Assembly: GCA_020631675.1 (NCBI GenBank)
Contig: JAHDGT010000003.1
Coordinates: forward strand, 1 to 29,980
DNA length: 29,980 bases
Reading direction: 5' to 3'
From: Bacteroidota bacterium
GTDB lineage: Bacteria; Bacteroidota; Bacteroidia; Chitinophagales; UBA2359
In this document: piece by piece, positions 23,093 through 29,980 of the stretch
Layout: the number at the start of each line of letters is the position of its first letter
Position numbering within the stretch: position 1 is the first letter of the stretch
Made by a program: the position numbers and the translations under genes
The notes under the pieces: model-generated
Seen by the model: the letters and a program-made list of their open reading frames with translations, nothing else
Told to the model about the DNA's origin: nothing
The model's database searches: none

Positions 23093-23329
23093 ATGGGAAC
23101 CTTTTGTGTTTTAAAAGAAGCTACTTTTGGAGTCGCAGCGATCAACTACCATCGTACAGCCTGTGAACGCTTGTTTCTAACTTTGGTAGGAGGGGGCGCA
23201 TTCGGGAATAGAACCAACTGGATACAAGATGCGATCAAAAGAGCAATACATATCTATCAAGACCTACCTTTAGATGTTCGTTTCGTTAGTTATGGTCAGT
23301 CAGATGAACGGGTACGAGACCTGCTTTAA
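23093..23329 (+). pseudogene. C-terminal remnant of a larger gene, cut at the repeat border
   Basis: The 78-codon frame starts at an ATG exactly at the 3' edge of repeat copy 3. Its sequence VLKEATFGVAAINYHRTACE and then LFLTLVGGGAFGNRTNWIQD, with the ending DVRFVSYGQSDERVRDLL, resembles the last 75 or so residues of a longer bacterial protein family (several hundred residues) that I recall only as uncharacterised. The expected N-terminal part is missing because repeat sequence lies immediately upstream. It is therefore probably a gene truncated by, or rearranged with, the element. It ends about 50 bp before the thioesterase gene. Confidence 0.5.
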
Positions 23330-23379
23330 ATGCTCTTGATCCCTTACATTCGCAGCTTCAATCAAAGAGTTTCGTTCTG

Positions 23380-23823
23380 ATGATATACGAGAAACAAATA
23401 GCAGTAAGATGGTCAGATTGTGATCCCAATAGACACGTAAGACATTCCGCTTATTATGATTATGGAGCACATATCCGCATTCGATTTTTTGATGACTTTG
23501 GATTTAGCGTTCAAAAGCTAGAAGATTTAGGTATCGGTCCGATCATTTTCAAAGAAGAATGCTCTTTCATCCGTGAGCTGAAAGCTAATGATACCATCAC
23601 GATCAATATTTTGAAAGGTGAGTTACGTGAAGACATTTCTCGTTGGGTACTACATCATGAGATCTTCAACCAAGAGGGAGTAAAGTGCGCTCAGGTCAGT
23701 TTGTTAGGTGCTTGGATAGATCTGGATAAGCGCAAACTTACCATTGGACCAGAAAAACTGGCAGAGGCATTCCATCAACTTGAGCAAGGGGACTATTATA
23801 GCTATAAGAAATCGAAAAAGTAA
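23380..23823 (+). CDS. Acyl-CoA thioesterase, 4HBT hotdog family
   Basis: A hotdog-fold thioesterase of 147 residues, predicted to hydrolyse an acyl-CoA. The N-terminal strand and active-site region read YEKQIAVRWSDCDPNRHVRH followed by SAYYDYGAHIRIRFF, matching the 4-hydroxybenzoyl-CoA thioesterase pattern in which the Asp after RW-S is catalytic and the helix begins with the N-x-H/Y segment. The later strand GPIIFKEECSFIRELKANDTI is also typical. No signal peptide, so cytoplasmic. It is 26 bp upstream of the ComB-like gene, so the two may be cotranscribed. Substrate unknown. Confidence 0.88.
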   Translation: MIYEKQIAVRWSDCDPNRHVRHSAYYDYGAHIRIRFFDDFGFSVQKLEDLGIGPIIFKEECSFIRELKANDTITINILKGELREDISRWVLHHEIFNQEGVKCAQVSLLGAWIDLDKRKLTIGPEKLAEAFHQLEQGDYYSYKKSKK

Positions 23824-23849
23824 GCTATATCACCCGAATCATTAGCATT

Positions 23850-24611
23850 ATGAAATCAATAGCTACTTGGAATAAACAACAGCAATTTGATGTCCGACTA
23901 GAATGGGGAATAAACGGACTCCGTGAGCTTTTAGCAGGTTCCGATGTGATCATCATTATCGATATACTTTCATTTTCTACAGCTGTTGATATAGCAACCG
24001 CCAAAGGAGCAAAGGTTTTTCCATATAGGTATAAAGATGAAACCGCTAAAACCTATGCTATTCAAAAAGGAGCAGTACTGGCTGGACCAAGAACACTAGA
24101 ACACGGACTTTCTCTATCTCCAACTTCACTAATAAAAATCGAAGCTGCTACAAGTTTAGTATTACCCTCTCCTAATGGCGCTACTTTATCTTTAGAAACT
24201 GCCGCAATACCCACACTTTGTGCTTGTCTACGCAATGCGAAAGCAGTAGCTCAGTATGCTAAAAGCATAGGAGACAAGGTTACAGTCATTGCTGCCGGTG
24301 AAAAATGGCCAGACGGTAGTTTAAGAGTTGCTTTCGAGGACTTAATTGGAGCTGGAGCTGTTATTGACCAGCTAAAAGATGAGTTGACTTTATCTGTAGA
24401 AAGTAGATATGCAGCAGCGGTTTTTGATGCAATGAAAACCAATCTGGATGAAGTACTCATGAACTGTGGTTCCGGACAAGAGTTAATCGATAGGGGATTT
24501 AAATCTGATGTCTTATTGGCCAGTGATTTGAACTCAAGTGATAATGTACCCCTATTGAAAGGAGATTATTATGTTTCTGTTAAGCACAGAAAAAGTGAAT
24601 TCGGCACATAA
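23850..24611 (+). CDS. ComB-like 2-phosphosulfolactate phosphatase family protein
   Basis: Belongs to the PF04029 family, named after ComB, the phosphatase of coenzyme M synthesis. Family blocks are IIIIDILSFSTAVDIATAKG (34-53), AVLAGPRTLEHGLSLSPTSL, LPSPNGATLSL, VTVIAAGEKWPDGSLRVAFE and GAGAVIDQL. In methanogen ComB the first block usually reads DVLRATTT; here the Arg is replaced by Ser, a feature of a bacterial subgroup, so the true substrate may differ from phosphosulfolactate. The length (253) is normal. No other coenzyme M or sulfolactate gene is present nearby. Cytoplasmic. Confidence 0.88.
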   Translation: MKSIATWNKQQQFDVRLEWGINGLRELLAGSDVIIIIDILSFSTAVDIATAKGAKVFPYRYKDETAKTYAIQKGAVLAGPRTLEHGLSLSPTSLIKIEAATSLVLPSPNGATLSLETAAIPTLCACLRNAKAVAQYAKSIGDKVTVIAAGEKWPDGSLRVAFEDLIGAGAVIDQLKDELTLSVESRYAAAVFDAMKTNLDEVLMNCGSGQELIDRGFKSDVLLASDLNSSDNVPLLKGDYYVSVKHRKSEFGT

Positions 24612-24732
24612 AAAGGGGTATTCGTAACATTTGACCCCAAAAAGTACCCATTCAATAGATGGTTTGTTTAGTTTAGGAAGAGTACGACTTTATAGCATAC
24701 CTATAAGATAAAAGTGATGAAGTAATGTCCAG

Positions 24733-24807
24733 TGTGGGGCAAATTCGATTCGTTCCCGACTCCTATTGCCAAACCGTCAATGACTAATTGATTGCCCCAC
24801 ATTTTTT
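24733..24807 (+). ncRNA. Candidate small RNA or long-loop terminator hairpin
   Basis: TGTGGGGCAA (24733-24742) is perfectly complementary to TTGCCCCACA (24792-24801), and a run of six T follows immediately. The 49-nt interior begins and ends with ATT/AAT that can extend the helix with a small bulge. The structure sits in a 285-bp spacer between the ComB-like gene and the kinase. It may be the terminator of a short transcript or of the upstream gene; no known RNA family was recognised. Confidence 0.35.
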
Positions 24808-24838
24808 CATTTAAAACTTTAAATCACCTCATATGCCG

Positions 24839-24846
24839 TATTTTTG
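24839..24846 (+). promoter_or_regulatory. Possible -7 box upstream of the histidine kinase
   Basis: TATTTTTG fits TAnnTTTG and lies 50 bp before the kinase ATG. A TTG -33 box at proper spacing is not evident. Confidence 0.35.
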
Positions 24847-24896
24847 TAAGCTAATGTGATTTGCCTTACATTGTTCTCAGACAGTGATTTAATTTG

Positions 24897-26705
24897 ATGT
24901 TCCTCCTTAAACGATTTTCTAACACATTGATAACTAAAGCAATGGTTTTGCTTTGTCTATGTTTTACGTGTCATAGTGATTCTCTTGCGCGGACAAGTTC
25001 AGATAACTGTGAAAAGGAAGGTTTAGGTGTTTATGCGGATTCTTTACATCGCTTAATATTAGCCTACCAACCGAACCAAGTCGTTCAAGTATCAGATAGC
25101 CTCTTACTGATATATGATGCTGTAGACTGTTCTGAAGTCGTCAGAATAAAATCTATGAGAGCGAATGCTTATGAATTATTATACAAATTCGAAACCTCAG
25201 TTGAAATCTATAATCAGTTAGTCAAAATCGTCGATGCCAATAAGCTATATAATGATGAGGTCGCTATAAGGCTCTCATTAGCTAGGGTATACGAAACCAT
25301 ATCAAGACCGGAGTTATGCGCTGAAAACTTAGATAAAGCCAAAATGCTCATTGATAAGTTTGGTTTTGTAAAGCAATTACCCAGATACTATGTAAGAGCG
25401 TCTTCTTACCAGAGAATTTATAAGGACATCGAACTTGCTAAAGTTTATGCTACAAAAGCCATAGAATTGGGTAAAGAGTATGGAAATGATAGGTCCGTGG
25501 CCGATGGCAATTTGGTAATGGGTATTGTGACCAATGATGATTTCGAGGCTTCGGTTCAATATGCTATTCGCTCATCAGAACAGTACTATGCATTAGGTGA
25601 TATTGTTGGTTCAATTTTTCAGTTACTGAATGTGGCTCGGAAGTATTTAGGTAGAGAGGACTACAAGAAAGTACTTGAAATAGTAGATACTTCTAATGAA
25701 CAATTAGAGGAGGTGAAAGAGAATACGAAGGTATACTATATGTTGAAAAAAATCATTTCCAAAATCAAAGCGGATGTATTCGAAGGTACAGCTAATAAAG
25801 ATGAATTGATTAAAGCATTAAAAGACTTTAACGAATATTCAAATCTATTTGGTCAGGTGGTTAATCAAGAGCAGATCAACGGACTCATACTCGAGAATGC
25901 GATCAGCGAAGAAAAAGAAAAAATAGAGGCAGCTAAAAAGGAAAATCGACGTTTATTTATCGGTTTGTTTCTACTAAGTGGTGTGACTCTACTCTTGTTA
26001 CGCTTATACTTTATGAATAACAGAAAGAAAAATAAAATTCAAGAGCAAACTCAAACCATAAGTAAACAGTATGATGAACTACAGAAGCTATATAACTATC
26101 AATCTACCTTACTCAGTGAAGTACATCACAGAATCAAAAATAACTTACAATTAATTATAAGCCTGTTGGCCTTGCAAAAATCGAGATTGTCCGATGATGA
26201 ATATGCGGAGATTCTTGATATGCCAAGTCAAAGAATTAATAGTATCGCGCTAATACATGAGCAGCTATATAATTCAAAAGAATTTGATAAAATTGATGTG
26301 CGCCTGTATTGTACGGACTTACTAAATAACTATAAATTACTCATATCAAAAAGAAATATTGTGATTGATCATAATATTGGCGATATTAGTTTAAATCTTG
26401 AAACCATTACCCCTTTGGGTTTAATTTGGTCGGAATTACTAAGTAATTCTGTCAAATATAATCCTGATGCAGAGCACCTTAGTATTTACTTTGATTTGAT
26501 TAAAAGTGGGGAGATGTACTATATGCATTACCATGATAACGGCATTGGCTATCCAGATGGACATTTCAGTGCGAATAAGGTAGGTATGGGCTTCACTATC
26601 ATTAATAGTCTTTCCAGACAACTTTCAGGGAAATCAAATTCTTACAATTCTGATGGGGCGCACTTTACGCTTGCCTTCAAAGAAAAAATCATTTCACCCT
26701 TATGA
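24897..26705 (+). CDS. Sensor histidine kinase (HisKA_2) with exported TPR-like sensor
   Basis: A 602-residue membrane kinase. A signal-like N-terminus (about residues 1-32) is followed by a 300-residue extracytoplasmic alpha-helical region with TPR-like helices (AIELGKEYGNDRSVADGN; RKYLGREDYKKVLEIVD). Next come a single membrane segment (about 353-372), a coiled coil and the kinase core. The phosphoacceptor motif is EVHHRIKNN (408-416) of the HisKA_2 family, followed by the N-box SELLSNSVKYNP and the G-box DNGIGYP, with GMGFTIIN at the C-terminus. A TTG at 24894 is in frame, but the ATG at 24897 is the natural start. The stop overlaps the response-regulator start (ATGA), so the two form a two-component pair. 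The signal sensed is unknown. Confidence 0.93.
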   Translation: MFLLKRFSNTLITKAMVLLCLCFTCHSDSLARTSSDNCEKEGLGVYADSLHRLILAYQPNQVVQVSDSLLLIYDAVDCSEVVRIKSMRANAYELLYKFETSVEIYNQLVKIVDANKLYNDEVAIRLSLARVYETISRPELCAENLDKAKMLIDKFGFVKQLPRYYVRASSYQRIYKDIELAKVYATKAIELGKEYGNDRSVADGNLVMGIVTNDDFEASVQYAIRSSEQYYALGDIVGSIFQLLNVARKYLGREDYKKVLEIVDTSNEQLEEVKENTKVYYMLKKIISKIKADVFEGTANKDELIKALKDFNEYSNLFGQVVNQEQINGLILENAISEEKEKIEAAKKENRRLFIGLFLLSGVTLLLLRLYFMNNRKKNKIQEQTQTISKQYDELQKLYNYQSTLLSEVHHRIKNNLQLIISLLALQKSRLSDDEYAEILDMPSQRINSIALIHEQLYNSKEFDKIDVRLYCTDLLNNYKLLISKRNIVIDHNIGDISLNLETITPLGLIWSELLSNSVKYNPDAEHLSIYFDLIKSGEMYYMHYHDNGIGYPDGHFSANKVGMGFTIINSLSRQLSGKSNSYNSDGAHFTLAFKEKIISPL

Positions 26706-27421
26706 AAAGCATCAATGTTCTAATAGTCGAAGATGAGTTATTGATCGCGGAAACTATAAAACTTTACCTTTTAGAACGCGGACATGCTGTCGTTGGAATC
26801 GCTATCTCTTATGAAGAAGCTATTGAAGCCTTGAAGGAATCTAAACCCGATATTGTCTTATTAGATGTTCGCCTGTATGGAGAGAAATCGGGCATTGATA
26901 TCGCTAATTACCTTCAAAATAGCAGGCAGAATATTCCTTATGTGATTCTCTCCTCACAGTTTGATGCCAAGACCATCCAGTCAGCTATGTTATCTGGAGC
27001 TGCTGGATATATCACCAAACCCATATCAAAAGAAACATTGTGGTCAACCATCGAGTTGACCGCAAATAAAAAATATAATAAAGAAGAAAGCAATGATTTT
27101 GTTGATCTTAAAGTTGGTGCGGAAATTCAGCGTATCAAACTGAATGAGGTGCTATTTATTAAATCTGATCATGTCTATCTTGAAGTGGTTTGCACGACTC
27201 AGAAATATATTTGTAGATATACATTGGGTGAATTACTGACTATGCTGGATGAGACTACTTTCGTCAGATGTCACCGTTCTTATATTGTCAATATTACAAA
27301 AATCGAAAAATACGCTAGTTCCAAAATATGGATCGAAGGCAATATCATTCCTATCAGTGCCAAGTATAAGGAGAGTATCTTTCAGCGTATACAGAACATG
27401 CGTAACTTAGCATTGAAGTAA
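26702..27421 (+). CDS. LytTR-family response regulator
   Basis: A 239-residue regulator. The receiver domain has the acidic pair Glu10/Asp11 (VLIVEDE), the phosphorylation site Asp55 (IVLLDVRLYGEKSG), the switch Ser near 84-85 and Lys106 (YITKP). The C-terminal half is a LytTR DNA-binding domain (about 135-235): LNEVLFIKSDHVYLEV, TTFVRCHRSYIVNITKIEK and IIPISAKYKESIF. It is co-translated with the upstream kinase through an ATGA overlap and is its obvious partner. The flavin oxidase gene begins 12 bp after its stop, so that gene may be in the same operon. No LytTR site was searched for exhaustively. Confidence 0.95.
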   Translation: MKSINVLIVEDELLIAETIKLYLLERGHAVVGIAISYEEAIEALKESKPDIVLLDVRLYGEKSGIDIANYLQNSRQNIPYVILSSQFDAKTIQSAMLSGAAGYITKPISKETLWSTIELTANKKYNKEESNDFVDLKVGAEIQRIKLNEVLFIKSDHVYLEVVCTTQKYICRYTLGELLTMLDETTFVRCHRSYIVNITKIEKYASSKIWIEGNIIPISAKYKESIFQRIQNMRNLALK

Positions 27422-27433
27422 TGTATAGCTGAA

Positions 27434-28594
27434 ATGACCAGAAAAGAATTCCTGCAAGTCTGCACCACGCTCGGTATCGGTCTACCTATGATGGGTGCGA
27501 TGAGTGCCTGCAATGATAATTGTGATAATAGCGATTTCGACGGCAAAGTCATCATCATTGGTGCAGGCGCTGGTGGTTTGTCTGCGGCTTACTTACTAGA
27601 GCAGCGAGGCATAGACTATGAAATTTTAGAAGCTTCGGCGGTCTACGGTGGTAGAATGAAGATCAATACTGAATTTGCCGATTTCCCCATACCAATGGGG
27701 GCGGAATGGCAGCATACCGATCAAGGCATTTTTGATGAGATCGTGAATGATGAAAGCGTAACGGTTGATATTGAAACGATAGGCTATAGCTCATTAGATA
27801 TAGAGGCAGAGTGGGACAATGGCACCCTCAATGAATCTCCTATGCAGGATACTGACCGCAAATTCGTCAATTCCACTTGGTACAATTTCTTTGAAACTTA
27901 TATCGTACCCGCAGTAGCAGCAAAGATCAACTATACTACCGTAGTACAAGCCATTGATTATTCTGGGGATCAAATCAGTATCACCACCTCCAATGGGATG
28001 TATACAGCTGATCGAGTGGTCATTTCCGTGCCTGTAAAGATCCTACAAGATGGCGACATCAACTTCAAACCTGAGTTGCCCAATAGCAAAACCAAAGCAC
28101 TTAATAACTTGACCGTCTGGGAAGGCTTCAAAGCATTCTTCGAGTTTTCAGAACAATTCTACCATACTGCTACTTACTTCAATATCAGTCCGCCCAAAGA
28201 CGGGCAAAAAATGTATTACGATGTGGCTTTCGGGCAAAATACGGAGCAGAATATCTTGGGTTTGTTCTCAGTAGGTAAACCAGCCGCGGAATTCAGCGCT
28301 ATGACGGATGAAGAACTCAAAAACTTTATCCTGAGCGAGTTAGATGAGATCTACGACGGACAAGCTACGCCCAACTACATCAAACACATTAGCCAGAACT
28401 GGCAAAACGAACCCTACATCAGAGCAGCCTATGTCACCGATCAGGAAAGCTGGCTAAGAGTAGGCAAATTAGATGACCCGGTCGATTGTAAACTATACTT
28501 CGCAGGTTGCTCTTATACCGATGGTAGCGACTGGAGTTCGGTTCACACCGCTGCCCGTTCGGCAAGAGTTGCCATTGATGATCTAACGACTTAA
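27434..28594 (+). CDS. Flavin-containing amine oxidase, probable lipoprotein
   Basis: An FAD-dependent oxidoreductase of 386 residues, of the monoamine oxidase / phytoene-desaturase-like fold. The Rossmann FAD-binding motif VIIIGAGAGGLSAAYLLEQR lies at 39-58, followed by EASAVYGGRMK, the GG-R element of amine oxidases. The C-terminal FAD block is KLYFAGCSYTDGSDWSSVHTAARSA. The N-terminus MTRKEFLQVCTTLGIGLPMM runs into a GAMSAC lipobox (Cys26), and the RKEFL start resembles a Tat-type motif; cofactor loading before export would fit Tat. Substrate unknown. The gene starts 12 bp after the response regulator and is likely cotranscribed with it and with the downstream membrane-protein gene. Confidence 0.88.
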   Translation: MTRKEFLQVCTTLGIGLPMMGAMSACNDNCDNSDFDGKVIIIGAGAGGLSAAYLLEQRGIDYEILEASAVYGGRMKINTEFADFPIPMGAEWQHTDQGIFDEIVNDESVTVDIETIGYSSLDIEAEWDNGTLNESPMQDTDRKFVNSTWYNFFETYIVPAVAAKINYTTVVQAIDYSGDQISITTSNGMYTADRVVISVPVKILQDGDINFKPELPNSKTKALNNLTVWEGFKAFFEFSEQFYHTATYFNISPPKDGQKMYYDVAFGQNTEQNILGLFSVGKPAAEFSAMTDEELKNFILSELDEIYDGQATPNYIKHISQNWQNEPYIRAAYVTDQESWLRVGKLDDPVDCKLYFAGCSYTDGSDWSSVHTAARSARVAIDDLTT

Positions 28595-28622
28595 ACTACC
28601 TCATTAATAGCAATAGCCTATC

Positions 28623-29039
28623 ATGAAACAATTTATCGAAATTTTTGAGAGAAACCCCAAACGAGTTTTTCTTTTTGATGGACTAGGCGCATTGTTAACC
28701 GCTTTCATGATAGGAGTGGTACTGACCGCTCTGAAAGATCATATCGGAATGCCGGTATATGTATTAAATGGCTTGGCGATCATAGCAGGCTGCTTCGCCA
28801 TTTATTCTTTTACTTCTTATATCGTTCCCCTTAAAAACTGGAAGCCATTACTATGGGGGATCATGATCCTTAACCTATTCTATTGTTGCGGCACTGCCTT
28901 TTTACTATTCGATTTTCAAGAACGCCTAACAGACCTGGGCATGCTCTATTTCGTACTGGAAATTGTGATCATCTTTGTGCTTGTCAATATAGAGTATCGC
29001 GTGCTGTTAATGCAAAAAAAACAAGAGGCTACTCCTTAA
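28623..29039 (+). CDS. Four-helix integral membrane protein, 138 residues
   Basis: Four hydrophobic helices can be placed: about 18-36 (LFDGLGALLTAFMIGVVL), 45-67 (VYVLNGLAIIAGCFAIYSF), 75-95 (LLWGIMILNLFYCCGTAFLL) and 105-125 (YFVLEIVIIFVLVNI), with charged loops and tails. No family recognised. It follows the amine oxidase gene after 28 bp on the same strand. Its last codons overlap the convergent FISUMP gene by 11 bp. Confidence 0.75.
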   Translation: MKQFIEIFERNPKRVFLFDGLGALLTAFMIGVVLTALKDHIGMPVYVLNGLAIIAGCFAIYSFTSYIVPLKNWKPLLWGIMILNLFYCCGTAFLLFDFQERLTDLGMLYFVLEIVIIFVLVNIEYRVLLMQKKQEATP

Positions 29040-29769
29040 TACATCGTACCCCACCACCAAAAATTTGTGGGTTATAAACAAAGAGCATCGTATCCCTGTC
29101 AAACAAACTCACATACATTCTATTGCCTGCGGCATCCACATCCGTTGTTGCCCAAGTAGCGATGAATTGTGAAGGCGTAGGTTCAAATTCACTAGAAATA
29201 AACCCATTTGGTAAAGCATGGAAGCCTACTGCGTCTCGTCCATTTTTAACCAGCTTGTTCCAGCCGAAACTCGTTTTTAAAGCTCTCGCTTCTTCATCTA
29301 AATGACCTTGATCAGATAAGAATCCTTCCAGCTCAATAAAGTCTTCATAAGTGGCAATACGCCAGCCCTCGGGTGCTAATCTGCTAGATGTTATGGCCGT
29401 CTCATTGTACATCGCACCATAAAAATCCGAGGGGCGCTCTTCCACATATAAACCACTCAGATCGGTCAGATCCGCCCATTGATAGTAAGGCAAAGCATTT
29501 ACTTCTTCCTCCGCCCAGTCTCCCGTGAAAGCATATTCATTAATGAGCTGACCATCATTCAGTGTGGTCGTTTTTAAATTCTCACGCATCCAAAGCTGTT
29601 CCCCGATTTTCACGGTCTCATAAACATTGCCATCTATGTCCGTTACAGAACTTGGATATTCATCACCCGCATTTGGGTTTTCTTCATTTTCAGGAAGCTC
29701 TTTCGCACATTGAGTAAAGCCAGCAACAAGCAATATCAAAATTGCACACAATAGGAGTGTCTTACGCAT
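29029..29769 (-). CDS. FISUMP-domain lipoprotein (TIGR02145 type)
   Basis: A 246-residue exported lipoprotein starting MRKTLLLCAILILLVAGFTQ with lipidation at Cys21, followed by an acidic linker. The rest matches the Fibrobacter-succinogenes major paralogous domain: DIDGNVYETVKIGEQLWMRE then NLKTT, LPYYQWAD, GAMYNE, LAPEGWRIATYEDFIELEGF, DAVGFHALPNG, WATTDVDAAGNRMYV and a GGGVRCIKE end. Such proteins are abundant at the surface of Bacteroidota; their role is unknown. The frame continues to a TTG at 29796, but the ATG at 29769 begins the signal peptide. A ten-base poly-T run lies just upstream. Confidence 0.9.
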   Translation of the reverse strand: MRKTLLLCAILILLVAGFTQCAKELPENEENPNAGDEYPSSVTDIDGNVYETVKIGEQLWMRENLKTTTLNDGQLINEYAFTGDWAEEEVNALPYYQWADLTDLSGLYVEERPSDFYGAMYNETAITSSRLAPEGWRIATYEDFIELEGFLSDQGHLDEEARALKTSFGWNKLVKNGRDAVGFHALPNGFISSEFEPTPSQFIATWATTDVDAAGNRMYVSLFDRDTMLFVYNPQIFGGGVRCIKE

Positions 29770-29863
29770 CTCTGTTTTTTTTTGAAGGACAAACAATTTT
29801 CACTACCCCCTAACTGTCCACATTAGAATTTTATTATACCGTTTTATTTTTTAACATATTTTG

Positions 29864-29980
29864 GGCGCATCCACGCAATAAAGACTTGCTCAAACCATTC
29901 GGATAAATTTGACCAATTATCAGAAGTCTCGGTACTCGAGTCTCATGTCTCGAGTCTCAAAAGGCGCAAGCCTTAACTGC
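29864..29980 (+). repeat. Structured dispersed element, copy 4 (cut by window end)
   Basis: Starts GGGCGCATCCACGCAATAAA, runs through a loop with five heptads (29926-29960) and ends inside the partner arm GGCGCAAGCCTTAACTGC. The first helix pairs as in copies 2 and 3. The second helix and cap lie beyond the window. Confidence 0.8.

Noticed and set aside
22829..23097. GCGCATG at both borders of repeat copy 3 as a target-site duplication
   Set aside because: The 5' GCGCAT(G) belongs to the element in copies 2 and 4 and to the remnant, and copy 2 lacks the 3' match, so the duplication is coincidental.
24742..24772. tRNA-like 3' sequence (TTCGATTCGTTCCCGACTCC)
   Set aside because: No T-stem complementarity, no matching acceptor strand and no anticodon arm upstream.

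Overview
The window comes from a Bacteroidota (Bacteroidetes) chromosome, most likely a Saprospiraceae- or Cytophaga-like environmental lineage. The evidence is phylum-typical gene content: a FISUMP-domain lipoprotein, many short lipoproteins, a HisKA_2 kinase with TPR-like sensor followed by a LytTR regulator, and PsbP-like and DUF1684 secreted proteins. Shine-Dalgarno signals are mostly absent, and several upstream regions carry the Bacteroidota -7 box TAnnTTTG. No rRNA, tRNA, CRISPR array, transposase or phage gene was recognised. Taxonomy below phylum is inference.

Layout, left to right. 1-1316 (-): amidase-signature hydrolase cut by the window edge. 1454-2951 (-): a helical protein of unknown function split into two frames. 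3466-8009 (+): a carboxyltransferase / biotin carboxylase-BCCP / beta-keto acid cleavage enzyme cluster for acyl-CoA metabolism. 8074-10333 (+): a secreted DUF1684-PsbP fusion and a very convincing sphingolipid delta-4 desaturase. 10656-11786 (+): glycosyltransferase. 11737-13576 (-): two tandem RlaP-type nucleotidyltransferases. 13884-16199 (-): lipoprotein, small membrane protein, HAD-like protein and HEAT-like protein, divergent from an AraC regulator (16301-17167). 17439-19535 (+): a lipoprotein, a SnoaL-like double-domain protein whose lipoprotein leader is cut off by an in-frame stop, and a DUF4269 protein. 19582-22818 (+): secreted YD-like protein, a hydrolase remnant, a DUF2167 membrane protein and a TIGR01777 epimerase. 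23093-24611 (+): a truncated gene remnant, a thioesterase and a ComB-like phosphatase. 24897-29039 (+): histidine kinase, response regulator, flavin amine oxidase lipoprotein and a four-helix membrane protein. 29029-29769 (-): FISUMP lipoprotein.

The most unusual content is non-coding. A dispersed element of about 265 bp occurs as three full copies (3121-3384 on minus; 13605-13872 and 22827-23091 on plus), one copy cut by the window end (29864-29980) and one collapsed 42-bp remnant (15218-15259 on minus). Its copies differ in the paired segments but keep the pairing: three helices around invariant single-stranded blocks (GGGCTATCC, the hairpin loop TGGCTACCTCTGGGCCGCC, and CTCCTATCCC). This is the pattern expected of a structured RNA or a DNA-hairpin mobile element. 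In copies 2-4 the loop of the first helix carries five tandem 7-bp units. A similar five-heptad array stands alone at 7040-7074. A separate 163-bp, nearly fully self-complementary element lies at 10353-10515.

The genes do not form one obvious pathway. The firm functional units are the carboxylase/BKACE cluster, the RlaP pair and the kinase/regulator pair. The desaturase implies that the host makes sphingolipids, which some Bacteroidota do. Several genes show decay (split helical protein, SnoaL leader stop, hydrolase remnant, gene tail abutting repeat copy 3), so this is a region of moderate turnover.
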